From contig UESW01004760.1 in NCBI GenBank assembly GCA_900491605.1, positions 229,420 to 293,419 on the forward strand: a DNA stretch of 64,000 bases, in the 5' to 3' direction. Positions within the stretch are counted from its first letter, which is position 1, and the number at the start of each line of letters is the position of its first letter. This document shows positions 45,319 to 57,034 of the stretch, in pieces. The notes beneath the pieces were generated by a model that was not told where the DNA came from, did no database searches, and saw only the letters and a list, made by a program, of their open reading frames with translations. The translations under genes were made by a program, and so were the position numbers. The stretch is from Calamus simplicifolius. Lineage: Eukaryota > Streptophyta > Magnoliopsida > Arecales > Arecaceae.

Positions 45319-46159
45319 TATGGTTTCATCACCTTCTTGCTCCATCTCTGGTTCCTGGGGGGTTCCCACAACCCTTCTCAGACTTCCGATTCCTTATCAA
45401 GCCAATGGTCTACCCCTTCCTCTAACCGTTCTTCACCGGAGCAGCGGCCAGTCAGTCGTCCCCTAACCGGGAGTCGTCCGGCCGCGGGCGGATTTCCGTC
45501 CGGAGCCAGTCGATGGCTGCCGGTCCTTCCAGGGTCGCCAAGGAGTCCCCCGAAGGGACTGCTTCCGCTATGTCTGCTCAAGACATAGTAAACCTAAAAG
45601 CCAAGTATAGCTTCCCGTCGGACCTTCATTTGTTCCACCCTGCCCCCAATGACAGGGTAACTTCTTCCCGTTCCGGAAGGGTTGCTTTGTACGGAGCCTT
45701 TTTTAAGGCCGGGCTTCGGTTGCCTATCCACCCTTTTATTCTCAATCTCCTGGACCGATACTCTTGACTCCCTCCCAGTTAGTTCCCAACTCAATCCGAA
45801 CCATCGTCGGTTTTTGGTACTCTGCCACTTGCAAGGCATTGAGGCCAGTATCTCTTTATTCCGCAGCTTTTACACCCTTCGCAAGCAATCGGGTTGGTGG
45901 TCCTTCACCCCTAGGCCTAATAGGATCCTCAAATTGTGCCTTCCTACTTCCGTCAAAGGGTGGAAGGAAATTCTTCTTTGCTGACATCAGTGGGGTTCGT
46001 GGAAGCTGGGGGATACCCAACATTGACGCTAATAGGGATCCCTCCATCCTTCCACGAGATCGGATGGCATTTGGGCAGCTTCTGACTGCCGACATCCCTC
46101 GGTGTAATATGCTTTTAGCCGAGGAGAACCTTCGTCTTGCCGGTTTAATTCCCCGAGGG

Positions 46160-46262
46160 GTGAGCACTTGATCACTCGCCTCTCTTCTCCTCCCTTTGCT
46201 TTTCTTCTTTTTTTTTCCTCTTTTTTTCTTTTTTTTTTTTTTAACTACCCTTGCCTGTATAG
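46160..46262 (+). other. Intron 1 of the antisense ORF
   Basis: GTGAGCAC at the start, a T-rich tract of about 50 bases and TGTATAG at the end. It joins LIPRG to MAPSLHELKQAA. The pattern is that of a normal plant U2 intron on the plus strand only. It would not be spliced from gag-pol RNA. Confidence 0.75.
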
Positions 46263-47026
46263 GGATGGCGCCGTCGCTTCATGAGCTCAAGCAAGCGGCC
46301 ACCAGGAAGAGGAAGGTTACAGGGGACGTGCCCCCTGCCCAAAGAAGAGCCATTGCTAAAGTCCCGAGGAGGGCCGACGCTGGAGGGTTGATACAGAGAG
46401 GGCCGACACTGGAGGGGCTAAAGTCGTGAAGCCCCTGCGTGCAAAGGTTTTGAAAAAGGGCGGCCCTAAAAGGGCCGACGCTGGTGAGGTCGAGGCCAAG
46501 GGGGCCAGAACTGCGGAACCCTCGCACACATGCGAGGCGGCCAGGGCCCAAGGCGACGAACCCGCCATGACAGAAGTGGTAAGGGCCGAGACCGGCAAGG
46601 AGGTAGAACCGAGCCAACTAGAGGGAAGATCCTCAGCTTCAGCTCCTCCGATTATTCTGCTCGACCCTTCTCCTGAGAGGATTGCAAGGGCACCGTCGCC
46701 CTTGCCCAAAGCCGTAGAGACGGAACAAGTTCCTGCGGCAGTAGTGACGATTCCAGCAGCTGTCCTGCCCCCATGGGGGCAACAGCTGAAGCGCCTCCAC
46801 CAGTCAAGGGGTCGGAGGCGGCAGGTTCAGAGGCGGAATCTGCCTCTGTAGGCCCAACGCCAAGGGAAGAGAGGGGCGTCGATCCTTCCTTCCAATCGCT
46901 GTTGGCAAACCATAGCCGCTGGGCTGAACGGACCTTGGAGGAAGCCACGGTGGTTGAGGTGCAAGAGTTTCTCCGGGTCAGGGGAGAGTCACCTTCTTTC
47001 GCGAAGCATCGGTGGCGCATCTCTGG

Positions 47027-47089
47027 GTGAGCTTTGCTCCATTATCATCTCTTTTTTTTTTTTTTTTCTCACCTTGACATTTCCTCCAG
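47027..47089 (+). other. Intron 2 of the antisense ORF
   Basis: GTGAGCTTTGC at the start, a T tract and CCTCCAG at the end; 63 bases, near the minimum for plant introns. It joins KHRWRISG to IELSSRPEEPLDPERY. Confidence 0.7.
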
Positions 47090-47929
47090 GCATTGAACTC
47101 TCTAGTCGCCCTGAAGAACCTCTGGACCCTGAGCGATACCGCTATCGACAAGCGCGGGAGGAGATGTTGTCCCTCCAAGTCAAGGCGGAAAGGCGGCAAT
47201 GGCTCTGGAGGATACTCGGGCCACCCTGAAGGGTGAAATCGATGTCACCCGGCTAAGAGCCGAAGAAGGCTGAGTATGCGCTGGAGGTTGCTCAGCGCCG
47301 CGCAGCCAATGAGCTGGATAATGCTCAGGTGGCCGAGGAAAAAAAAAGTAGCCGAGGAGAACCAAAGGGCAGCCGAAGAGAAGCTGAAGGTGGCAGAATT
47401 GGAGGTGTGTGTTTTAAAGACCCAATTAAGTTCTGCCTCCGTTGAGACAAATGCGGCCAAAGAAGCCACCCGCCAGTGCATAACCAAAATTGCAGATCTG
47501 GAGGCGGCAGTGACAGAGGCCCAGAGGGGGGCCATTGAGTCCGAGAAAAGAGCTCTCGAGGCTGAAAAAAGAGTTGCCGAGGCCGTAGAAGATTTTAGAA
47601 AGTCCAAAGCCTTCGACAAGGAGGTGGCCGAGTCAGCGGCGCTTGCTTATGACGCCGGCTTTCAAGACTGCAAGGATAAAATCCAGGAACTCTACGACCT
47701 AGAGGATATTGAGGGACTGAAGCCTGATGACGTTCCTGAGGATGATGTCCCGGCCCCGGATGACCTTTAATAGCTTTAGTTTTTCTTTTTGTATCGATCT
47801 GTGCCTGACTTGAGTCGGCAACTTTGTAGCCTTTTAGCTATCAATGAATGTTTTTTCCTTACTGTGCACCTTTGGTCATAATCAACTTAGCTGAGTCAGC
47901 TTTAGTGCCAGTGTCTAATATGCGACACA

Positions 47930-48715
47930 GAGCCAGTCTTTGGTGCCAACACGGAGTTGGTCGCCGGTGCCGGTTTGGTGCCAACGCGGAGTTGGTCTTT
48001 ATGCCGATGCTGGGCGCCGGTCTTTGGCTGCCCGGGTCTTTGGTGCCAACGCGGAGTTGGTCTTTGTTGCCGACGCTGGGCGCCGGTCTTTATTGCCGAC
48101 GCTGGGCCGGTCTTTGGTGCCAAGGAGTTGGTCTTTTGCCGACGCTGGGCGCCGGTTTTGCCCGGATCCGGTCTTTGGTGCCAACGGAGTTGGTCTTTGT
48201 TGCCGACGCTAGCCGACGCTGGGCGCCGGTCTTTGGTGCCCGGAACAACGGAGTTGGTCTTTGGACGGTCTGCCGAGGTCTTTGGTGCCAACGCGGAGTT
48301 GGTCTTTTGCCGACGCTGGGCGCCGGTCTTTTGCCCGGAGGTCTTTGGTTGCGGAGTTGGTCTTTGTTGCCGACGCTGGGCGCCGGTCTTTGGCTGCCGG
48401 ATCCGGTCTTTGGTGCCAACGCGGAGTTGGTCTTTGTTGCCGACGCTGGGCGCCGGTCTTTAAGGTCTTTGGTGCCAACGCGGAGTTGGTCTTTTGCCGA
48501 CGCTGGGCCGGTCTTTGGCTGCCGGAACGGATCCGGTCTTTGGTGCCAACGCGGAGTTGGTCTTTGTTGCCGACGGTCTGCCGACGCTGGGCCGGTCTTT
48601 GGTGCCAACGCGGAGTTGGTCTTTTGCCGACGCGCCGGTCTTTTCCGGTCTTTGGTGCCAACGCGGAGTTGGTCTTTGTTGCCGAATGCCGACGCTGGGC
48701 GCCGGTCTTTGGCGT
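47930..48715. repeat. Tandem array in the gypsy element, CGGAGTTGGTCTTTG / GCCGACGCTGG units
   Basis: About a dozen irregular units of 50-70 bases, each with GGTGCCAACGCGGAGTTGG, TCTTTGTTGCCGACGCTGGG and CGCCGGTCTTTGG, with frequent internal deletions. It lies between the 3' ends of pol (minus) and the antisense ORF (plus), so it would be in both 3' regions. All frames are partly open (for example 316 codons in plus 47848-48798), but these are repeat frames. Confidence 0.93.
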
Positions 48716-48791
48716 TAACATACTCATCCGAAAATAAGAACATGTTGATCATTCATTTATCAAACAGATTCAAATTAATGACGATAGAGTT

Positions 48792-51700
48792 CTATTGATA
48801 GTACCGGCGTAAGTTGTCGGCGTTCCAAGTGCGAGGGAGCGGTTTCCCGTCTAGCTCTTCGACTTTGTACGCCCCATGGTGAGTACCTCCTTGACACGGT
48901 ATGGTCCTTCCCATTTTGGTGCCAGCTTGCCCCCCTGTCGGCTTTGATACTTCAGCTCTTCGCAGAACGAGGTCTCCGGACGGAATGTCTTGGGTCGCAC
49001 CCGAGAGTTGTAGTGCTTGGCCACTCGCTGACGGAACGCTGCCATGCGAAGCTGTGCTTGATCTCGCAATTCTTCCACCAAATCCAGATCAGCCCTCAGC
49101 TGGTTTGAGTTGCTTTCTTCGTGGTATAATTCCGTCCGGGGACTAGGAGCTCCTATTTCCACTGGGATGACCGCCTCGGTCCCAAAGACCAAGCTGAAAG
49201 GGGTTTCCCCAGTAGGTGCTCGCGGCGTCGTGTGGTAGGCCCACAGCACACTGGAAAGTTCTTCCACCCAGCGCCCTTTGCAGCTATCTAGCCGAGCCCT
49301 GAGTCCTTGGAGGATGATGCGATTGGTCACCTCGGCTGCGCCGTTGGTTTGGGGATGCCCTACTGAGGTGAATCGATGATGGATGCCCAGGCCATCGCAG
49401 AATTCCCGGAAGGCCGTGTTATCAAACTGTCGGCCGTTGTCTGTAACGAGGGTGTGCGGTAGCCCGAACCGGCACACCACAGATTTCCAGAAGAAAGTCC
49501 TTACTTTGGCTTCCGTGATCTTAGCAAGAGCTTCCGCCTCGATCCACTTAGTAAAATGGTCGACGGCCACCACTAGGAACTTGCGTTGTCCGGAGGCAGG
49601 AGGGAACGGTCCCAGGATGTCCATGCCCCACTGTGCGAAGGGCCATGGTGCAGCTAGAGGGGTCAGCTGGGACGCCGGTTGATGTTGGATGTTGGCATGA
49701 CGCTGGCAGCTGTCACACCTCTTAACGAGTTCGGATGCATCCTCCTTCATTGTCAGCCAATAATACCCCTGACGTAGAGCTTTATATGCAAGAGCCCTGC
49801 CCCCCAGATGGCTTCCGCATATCCCTTCGTGTATCTCCCGCAGAATATAATTGGCGTCGGTGGGACCGACACACCTGAGGATAGGGTATGAGAACGACCT
49901 TCGGTAGAGCTTTCCCTCCATAATGAAAAACTTTGGGGCCCGTCTTTTAAGTTTCCTAGCTTCGGCAGGGTCTTCTGGGAGGGTACCCTCAGTAAAGTAC
50001 CGGACATAGGCGTCCATCCAGGAGGGCTCCTGCTCCACTGGTAAAGTTTCTCTTGGTACATCAATACTCGGGGCTTCTAAGTGCTCCACATAAGCCTTTC
50101 CCAACATCCCATCAGCTGAGGCGGCAAGATGGGATAAGGCGTCGGCTCTAGCATTCTCCTGTCGAGGAATGTAGCTGACGCTGAAGTGAGTGAAGGGGGA
50201 AACCAGCGAGTGCACCATATCTAAGTAGCGGGCCATGATGGGATCCCTTGCCTCGTATTCCTTTGTAATCTGGCCAGCAACCAGTTGGGAGTCGGTGAAT
50301 GCCCTAAGGCGTTTCACCCCAAGCTCTCGAGCCAATCTCACACCGGATAACAAAGCTTCATATTCCGCCTGATTATTAGTGGCTGGAAAGAGGAAGCGAA
50401 GTGCACACTCGGTCACAACCCCATCCGAGTTGGCCAAGATGAGGCCTGCTCCGCTCCCTTGAGAATTCGATGCCCCATCCACATGAAGGACCCACTCATC
50501 ATCACTGGTTCCGAGGGGCTGAGTGTCCGTAGGAGGTTCTTTAGGTTGCTCCATTCCCCAAGTACATTCGACCAAAAAATCTGCCAAGACTTGAGACTTC
50601 ATGGCCGAACGGGGGCGGAAAGATAGATCAAACTCCCCCAGCTTGAGGGCCCACCTTGCCAGCCGGCCGGAAGTATCTGGGCGAGCAAGAACTGTCTTCA
50701 GAGGCTGGTCTGTGATCACCGCGATCGGGTGGGCTTGGAAGTATGGCCGCAGACGCTGGGCAGACACGATCAATGCAAAGATGATCTTTTCCATGTTTGA
50801 ATATCGGGTCTCTGCATCATGAAGCACCTTACTCGTATAGTATACTGGCCTTTGTGTGCCATCGGTGTCCACACGGACTAGCACAGAGCTAACAGCTTCA
50901 GGAGAGGCCGCAAGGTATAGAAGGAGTTCTTCTCCACCCGTCGGCTTGGCTAGCAGTGGCGGGGTAGATAAGAATTCCTTTAACCCTTCGAACGCCTCCT
51001 GGCATTCTTTCGTCCATTCGAACTCGTTGACTCTGCGAAGCGCCTTGAAGAAAGGTAGACACCTTTCAGCGGACTTGGATAGGAAGCGGCTTAGGGCGGC
51101 TACCCTTCCTGTCAGGCGCTGTATTTCCTTCTTATTGGCAGGAGGCCTCATGTCCAAGATGGCTTGGACTTTGTCCGGGTTTGCTTCGATCCCCCTCCGG
51201 GTTACCATGAAACCCAAGAACTTCCCAGCTGTCACCCCAAATGCACACTTGCGAGGGTTCAGCTTCATCTGGTACCGACGAAGGTTGTCAAAAGTTTCTG
51301 TTAGGTCCGCGATGTGGTCAATGGCATGAACGCTTTTTGTCAACATGTCATCCACGTACACTTCCATGTTACGTCCTATCTGACCTTCAAAGACCTTGTT
51401 CATCAGCCTCTGGTAAGTGGCTCCCGCATTCTTTAACCCGAAAGGCATTACCTTGTAGCAATATAACCCTTTTCAGTTATGAAGGAGGTAGCTTCTTCAT
51501 CCGCCGGATTCATCCGGATCTGGTTGTATCCAGAGAAAGCATCCATGAAGCTAAGGACCTCATGGCCGGATGTAGCGTCCACCAGTTGATCGATTCGGGG
51601 CAGGGGAAAGCTGTCTTTAGGGCATGCCTTGTTGAGGTCGGTGAAATCTACGCACATTCTCCAGCTTCCGTTGGTCTTGCGGACTAGCACCACATTAGCC

Positions 51701-52751
51701 AACCATTCGGGGTAGTGGACCTCCCGAATATGGCCCGCAGCCATTAACTTGCGGATCTCCTCGTCGATAGCTTTCTGTCTGTCTGGAGCAAAGTTTCTTT
51801 TTTTCTGTCGGACCGGCCGACACTCTGGCTTGAGGTTAAGTCGATGGGTGATTACTTCTTCAGGGACGCCCGGCATGTCTGAGGATGACCATGCGAAGAC
51901 GTCAGTGTTGGCACGCAGGAAAGTAAGAAGTTGATGGCGTGCTTCCTCTGGGAGCAATGCCCCCACCTGAACAGTCCTTGCCGGGTCATCACCCAAGGGG
52001 AGGGTTAGAAGGTGCTCTGCCGGCTCTCCCCTTCTTCCCAACTCCCTAGGATCGAGTGACTCAGAGGCTGTCGCCGACGCCGCGTTCAGCGGGCTGGGAG
52101 ACAAATGGTAGCAAGGCGGAAGTGGGCTTTGCTCCCCTTTCATTTCTCCGACCCCTTCATTGGTGGGGAACCTTACCAATAATCTCTTAGTGGAGATTAC
52201 GGCATCCAGCAGATTCAACCCTGGTCTTCCCAAGATGGCGTTATAAGCCAGCGGGACCGGACCACCAAGAAATTTATAACCACAGTGCTCTGACATGGAG
52301 GAGTTCCAGCCGTGACCGGGAGGGCAATTTCGCCCTCGACGTTCACTGAATCTCCCGTGAAGCCCATTAGCGGTGTGGCAACGGGTCGGAGCAAAGACCT
52401 TGACAAGTTCATCCGAACAAAAGCCTCATAGCTCAAGACATCCACAGAGCTCCCACTATCAATTAAAATTCTTTTTACAGGATGTTTGGCTATAGTCATG
52501 GACACCACGACGCTGTCGTCATGTTTATTAACTACCCCATCTAGATCCTTTCCGAAGAAAGGAATTACAGAGTCTATTCCCTCTCGCTGCCTCTTCGAAC
52601 CACCATCCGCTCCCCAGGAAATCATAGCTATAGTCTTTTCAGTTGGAGCATTATCCACGCCAGCCGGGCGACTCGGAGGCACCGGGGGCCCGCGGGGAGA
52701 TTTCCCCTTCGAACAAATTTGCCAGGTGGCCTTGCTGAACCAGCTCCTCAA
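48792..52751 (-). pseudogene. Gypsy pol: protease, RT, two RNase H, integrase (frameshifted)
   Basis: Protease motif ILIDSGSSVDVL near 52460. RT begins at about 51990 with FRANTDVFAWS, RMCVDFTDLNKACPKD and SFMDAFSGYNQI, then a one-base shift near 51450 breaks it between TSFITEKG and the VMPFGLKNAGATYQR block. The next open frame (51448-48851, 865 codons) has YVDDML at residues 31-36, an RNase H without the usual first Asp (about 175-290), and a second archaeal-type RNase H (about 318-440) with D324, E362, D386 and D436 in place. Integrase has the zinc module H540/H547/C578/C581 and the DD35E triad D610, D670, E706. A shift near 48870 moves the true end to the stop at 48792. Another shift near 52270 separates protease from RT. 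The enzymatic residues are kept but the frame is not. Confidence 0.95.
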
Positions 52752-54142
52752 TGGCCTTTTTTAGATGGCGGCAGTCCTCGGTGTCGTGACCGTAGTCCCG
52801 GTGGTACCGGCAATAAAACTCCTTGTTGCGGGGGGCCCCAGACTTCAAGGGAGTCGGACGCTTGAAATAAGGTTCCTCCTCTATCTCCAGCAGGATGTGA
52901 GAGATGGGAGCCATGAGGGGGGTGAATTGCTCCTTAGGAACCAGTGTCTGTCGGCGTCGGCGTGGAGGCTCGGGCTTACGAGGTCGTGCACCGGCGTGTT
53001 CAGTAGGCGGTGGTTTATTACTGATGTTCTTGTCAACTTTCCCTGGAAGAATCCGCCTCGTCGGCACGGATGTACTTTTGGGCTCGGCTCAGAAGCTCAG
53101 CATAAGAACTCGGAGGCTTCTTATCCAGGGAATACGCGAACCTGGATGGGCGAAGTCCTCGTTTCAGGGCCAAAGTGGCCACGGAATCTTCCAGGTTGTA
53201 CACCTCCAACGCCGCCTCCTTAAATCGAGCGACGAAATCCTTCAAGGTCTCGCCACTCCTTTGCTGAACAGCAAAGAGGCTATCTGCCACTCGCGGGATC
53301 TTTCGACAGGCATCAAAGTGAGCCAGGAAAGATCGCTCGAGCTGCCGAAATGAGTTGATGCTGCGCGGGGGCAAGCGGGAGTACCACGCGCGCGCCGCTT
53401 TCCGGAGAGTGGCCGGAAAGGCGACGCATAAAAGGGAGTCCGTCGCTCCCTGGACCTGCATAAGGACCTTGTAGCTCTCCAGGTGGTCAAGGGGATCCGT
53501 CGTCCCATCGTATGGATCCAGTTGGGGGAGACGGAACCGGGGCGGGACCGGCTCCTTCATGATATGACGGGAAAGCGGGGGACGGCGCTCATAAGCCGTC
53601 CCGTAAGGGTCGGTGATCCGGCGGCTGAGCTCGTCCAACCGTCGGTGATACTCGTCGAGCCTTTGCTCGGCCCGACGGGTGGTTTTCCGGAGAGTGCCAT
53701 CTTGGGATGAATCAGAGGAAGGAGCTGAAGAAGATCTCCGGCGCAAAGAACGCGCCCGCCTAGACTCTCTTTCCTTCGGCCGGTGGTGGGAACGACCGGA
53801 GTGGCGAGAAGGGGACCGCGTCGCTTCGAGGTCCCTCGGTGATGAGGTTCGGGGGGTGAGCGGTGGGAGACCTCAGGCGGGGTCCCACCTTGGTGAGACT
53901 GGACTGTTCCCCGCATTCCTTCGTCAAGCATAGGGGGCTGAGTTGCAGCAGCCAAATGATGCTCTTGCAGCCCCCGGACCATTGTCGTCAGATCCTGGAC
54001 CTGGTGGGCCAGAGCTTCGAGCCGGTCAAGTTGGCTCATCTGCAGGGGGCGGAACATGGAGATTGGCCTCCGAATGCTCAGCCCGTGGAATGCGCCCGGC
54101 TGCTTGACTGGAGGAAGCCTCCTGTGCTCGCGTGGTCACCAT
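52651..54142 (-). pseudogene. Gypsy gag (frameshifted)
   Basis: Starts at ATG 54142 (MVTTRAQEASSSQAAG), 86 bases after the 5' LTR. A coiled segment LDRLEALAHQVQDLTTMV and a basic Ser/Arg-rich region follow in other frames. The retrotransposon gag domain is open at 53746-53033: RFRLPQLDPYDGTTDPLDHL, FPATLRKAARAWYSRLP, RQLERSFLAHF, LKDFVARFKEAA and RADEAD. A further shift near 53040 leads to the basic C-terminus and a zinc-knuckle-like CRYHRDYGHDTEDCRHLK. Gag forms the particle and packages RNA. At least three shifts mean this copy cannot make one polyprotein. Confidence 0.93.
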
Positions 54143-54207
54143 CGTTTCCCTTGCAAAATTGGTGGGGTCACGGGGAGAACTTTCGTCTTCCTCCCGTGTG
54201 AACTGCC

Positions 54208-54225
54208 CCCTACCTGGCGCGCCAA
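54208..54225 (-). promoter_or_regulatory. Primer-binding site of the gypsy element
   Basis: In element orientation TTGGCGCGCCAGGTAGGGGG follows the 5' LTR after two bases. It starts with TGG as expected for pairing with a tRNA CCA end. The tRNA species was not assigned. Confidence 0.75.
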
Positions 54226-54227
54226 TC

Positions 54228-54984
54228 TGTTGCCGCCAACTCACTTATGATGAACGTCGAATGGGCTAGGATTGTGGTGAGCGTAGAAAAGTCGCCGTCT
54301 TCCTTCTAGAGCCTGCAAAAAGTCCCGGACCGGTATTTCCGGCGGGGACCCTCCGACGCCCAAGTCAGCGAGTCGTGGAACAGGGAGATTATATCTAAGT
54401 AGAATTTTAAAGAGGAAGCCAGAGAGAGTCCCCCTCGCATGGAGCTCGGGTCCTCTTTTTATACCTGTCTGGGATCCCGTTTACCTCGTTCTGTTGGAAC
54501 CGTCGAATCTTCCCTGTTGTGATGTTTCATCGAACGGCAAGTCGTTGGGCTGTTGCTGGATAAGGGCCGCTTATAGCGGTAACTGCCGATCGAGCTAACA
54601 CTTGCCCATGATTTCGGCGAGCGAGGTGCTCGGTAGTAGACCTTAGATCACGGGATCCGTTGTATGAGACTGGTCATTGTGCATGTGAAAGATACTGAAG
54701 GCCAACGCTGGGAGTCGGAGCTGGAGGCCGGCGCTAGAGGCTGACGCTGGAGGGTGGCGCCAATCTCAGCGCTGGGGGCCGACGCTGAAGGCCGACGCTG
54801 GGGGCCGACGCTGGTGGCCGACGCTGGATGCCAGCGCTGGAAGCCGGAGCCAAAGTCTCAGCGCTGGGGCCGACGCTGAAGGCCAACGCTGAAGGCCCCG
54901 CGAAAGGGGTTTTGCTGTCACATCATTGCTTTCAAAAACCGTGCAAAAGATAATGCCACCCAGAGGAAATGGCCAGCCATATCA
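54228..54984 (-). repeat. 5' LTR of the gypsy element
   Basis: 757 bases, TGATATGGCTGGCC to GGCGGCAACA in element orientation, with TATAAAAA at 54456-54463. Differences from the 3' LTR are mainly A/G and C/T changes plus fewer GCTGG units. Confidence 0.95.
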
Positions 54985-54989
54985 GTTAT

Positions 54990-57011
54990 GAACCCTTTTA
55001 CCGACAGAAATTATCGGATCAAACCAATCACAACGAAACAATACAATTCGTTTCATAGGCCAACCCAAATATTCAAATTTGACCACCTCTACTAACTTTC
55101 CATAATAATCCTGCATATTTGCTCCAGCACTTTCTCCTTTAACACATATGCCCCAATTCTGCGTCCCTCTTGAAGATGCTAGTCATTCAATTTGAAATTT
55201 GTATCCATTAACAAAATAGCCAGTATAGGTAGTTACGGTCTTCAATGGCCTTGTGCTAGGCATTTAATGAAAATATTGTCGGTTGTGAACCATGAACCGT
55301 TTACCTATAAATTAATAAGCTATTAACAATAAATTCAAAAAATAAAAGCCATTATTGTAATTGATTGAGTGATAATAAGCGAACTCCATTTCTAACTTCT
55401 GCCCAATGGCAATTTGACTGATGCTGGGATCAATCTGTCATTGTCTATCACAATACATCCTTAAAGGATTATAACAATTAAAACTTCTGTTAGCAATTAA
55501 ATAGTATGATATTTTATAATTTAAAGTAGAAGTTCTAATTAAGCAATTAATGAACTGTACATATACTTACTCAATGTATGGGTCGACTTCTCTGCAGTTC
55601 ATTAGGATGTAATAATGTGTTGCATTATACTCCACATCGCTTAATTGTCTTGACTTCTGCCTCCCAAATGAATGGCTGATACTTTTAAATATTGATATTC
55701 TACCGTTAGTAGGTTCTCCTTCATCCACACATATGTCATCGTTACGACCAAGCAGCACTCATGATGAAATTTTGTTTTATAGAAATGTCGTAGGCTATGA
55801 CTCCTGTTTCCCACATCATTTTCAATTCGGCTACCAGCGGTTGTAAGAAGACATCAATCTTCTCTTTTGGATTTGATGGTCCTGGAACCAAAACTATCAA
55901 AAACATTGCAGTATCTTTCATGCACTTTCACAGTGGAAGATTATATACAGTCAGTATTACAGGCCAACATAAATATTATTGCCCCGCTTGACCAAACGGT
56001 TGGAAGCCATTGGTACAAAGACCTAATCTAACATTCCTTATTTCTTCTGCGAAATCAGGATGATTTTCATTGAAATGCTTCCAAGCTTTTGAATCTGATG
56101 GATGTCGCATTTCATCTTCTTTAGATTCATGTTCGCCATGCCATCTCATATCAGCAGTTGTAGCCTCAGATCTGTATAATCTCTGAAGGCGTGGAGTAAG
56201 AGGGAAGTAATGCATCCTCTTGTAAGGTACACTTTTCCTCCTACTTATACTAGCTCCCCCTTCCCTGTTTTTGTACCTCGATTACCCATAAATCTTACAC
56301 CATCTCAGCTCTGAGTCTTCACCCCAATATATCATACAATTGTTCAAGCAACAATCGATCTTATTAACTGGGAGCCCAAGGCCACGCAATAACTTCTTTG
56401 TTGAGTAAAAACTGTCTGCTACAACATTATGATTTGGCAAAACTTCCTTCATTAACCCAGCTACAGCATTGAATGCCTTTTCTGATAGTCGATGTTCCGC
56501 CTTAATATTCAACAACCGAGCAGCCATAGACAATTGGGAATGACTCTCACAACCAGGATACAATTCTTGATTTACAGAACAACATATCATAAAATTGTTG
56601 TGCATCTGGATTTGGTTCTTCCATAAATGTATTCTGGTTGAATTCGTTACCCGATGCATTCATCACCATTTCTTTGTATGTGTTTAAATTCACAAATGGT
56701 TCATCAATGAGATTTGACACTTCTTGGCTAGTGACAGCTGCAAACATTTCCTCAGTTTCACCATGACAGTTCCAAACATTGTACCCAGGAACAAACCCCT
56801 TTTTACACAAGTGCACCTTCACAGTTTCAACATCTCTATAGGCTTTATTCTGACACTTGCGTAAGTTGCAGGGGCACCTAATCCTAAGCCCATCCATCCA
56901 TTCGGGTTGACTATATGCAAATGCTATAAATTCTTCCAATCCATTCAGAAAATCTGGATTAAGCAACCCATCTTTTAACCTTACATACATCCACGAGCGA
57001 GCCCTGCTCAT
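54990..57011 (-). pseudogene. TNP2-like transposase of CACTA 2, N-terminal part with internal deletion
   Basis: ATG 57011 (MSRARSWMYVRLKDG) starts the Transpos_assoc domain: FLNGLEEFIAFAYS, DGLRIRCPCNLRKC and VKVHLCKKGF. Next come YPGCESHSQLSMAARLLNIK, FYSTKKLLRGLGLPVNKIDC, MIYWGEDSE, FPLTPRLQRLY, MRHPSDSKAWKHF and VRLGLCTNGFQPFG, all Transposase_21 motifs. Damage: a one-base shift near 56590, TAA at 56282-56284 and a stop after FGQAGQ. At about 55753 the reading jumps from QNFIMSA to GRNDDICVDEGEP, so the rest of Transposase_21 and all of DUF4218 are deleted. MNCREVDPYIE and the start of DUF4216 (ANMQDYYGKLV region) follow, up to the gypsy insertion at 54985. An acceptor TTTACCAG lies about 23 bases before the ATG. 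Confidence 0.92.
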
Positions 57012-57034
57012 TTTTGACCAACTTATACAATTCC

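Larger units (their letters stand above)
45319..47770 (+). pseudogene. Spliced antisense ORF of the Tat element (Transposase_28 family)
   Basis: Runs opposite to gag-pol. It probably started at ATG 45319 (MVSSPSCSISGSW), passes through a Ser/Pro-rich head, then the core: LHLFHPAPNDRV, ALYGAFFKAGLRLPIHP, FILNLLDRYS, PNSIRTIVGF, LFRSFYTLRKQSGWW and WGIPN. Introns follow: 46160-46262 (GTGAGC...TGTATAG, with a long T tract) and 47027-47089 (GTGAGC...CCTCCAG). Middle exons are Ala/Glu/Pro-rich. The last exon (about 47276-47770) is a 110-residue coiled coil of KAAEE/AAxEA type ending in acidic VPEDDVPAPDDL. At least five frame shifts (near 45360, 45490, 45770, 45818 and 45970) break it. The family is known from plant Tat elements; function unknown. 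A degenerate copy is at 16900-19110. Confidence 0.85.
44074..54984 (-). mobile_element. Tat/Retand-type Ty3/gypsy retrotransposon, 10.9 kb
   Basis: Complete architecture on the minus strand: 5' LTR (54984-54228), primer-binding site, gag, protease, RT, RNase H, a second RNase H, integrase, then an internal tandem array, an antisense ORF on the plus strand, a polypurine tract and the 3' LTR (44882-44074). The second, archaeal-type RNase H and the antisense ORF between pol and the 3' LTR mark the Tat lineage. The LTRs are very similar: about two substitutions in the first 330 bases, with more changes and length differences in their GCTGG-repeat part. Insertion is therefore fairly recent, although the frames of gag, pol and the antisense ORF already carry several single-base shifts. 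Confidence 0.95.

Noticed and set aside
45035..47619. Minus-strand frames opposite the antisense ORF (for example 47619-47245)
   Set aside because: They are mirror frames of the plus-strand coiled-coil and Transposase_28 exons; no gypsy pol domain is found in them.
47848..48798. 316-codon frame with repeated FGANAELVF-type peptides
   Set aside because: It lies in the tandem array of the gypsy element, with comparable frames on both strands; it is not a gene.
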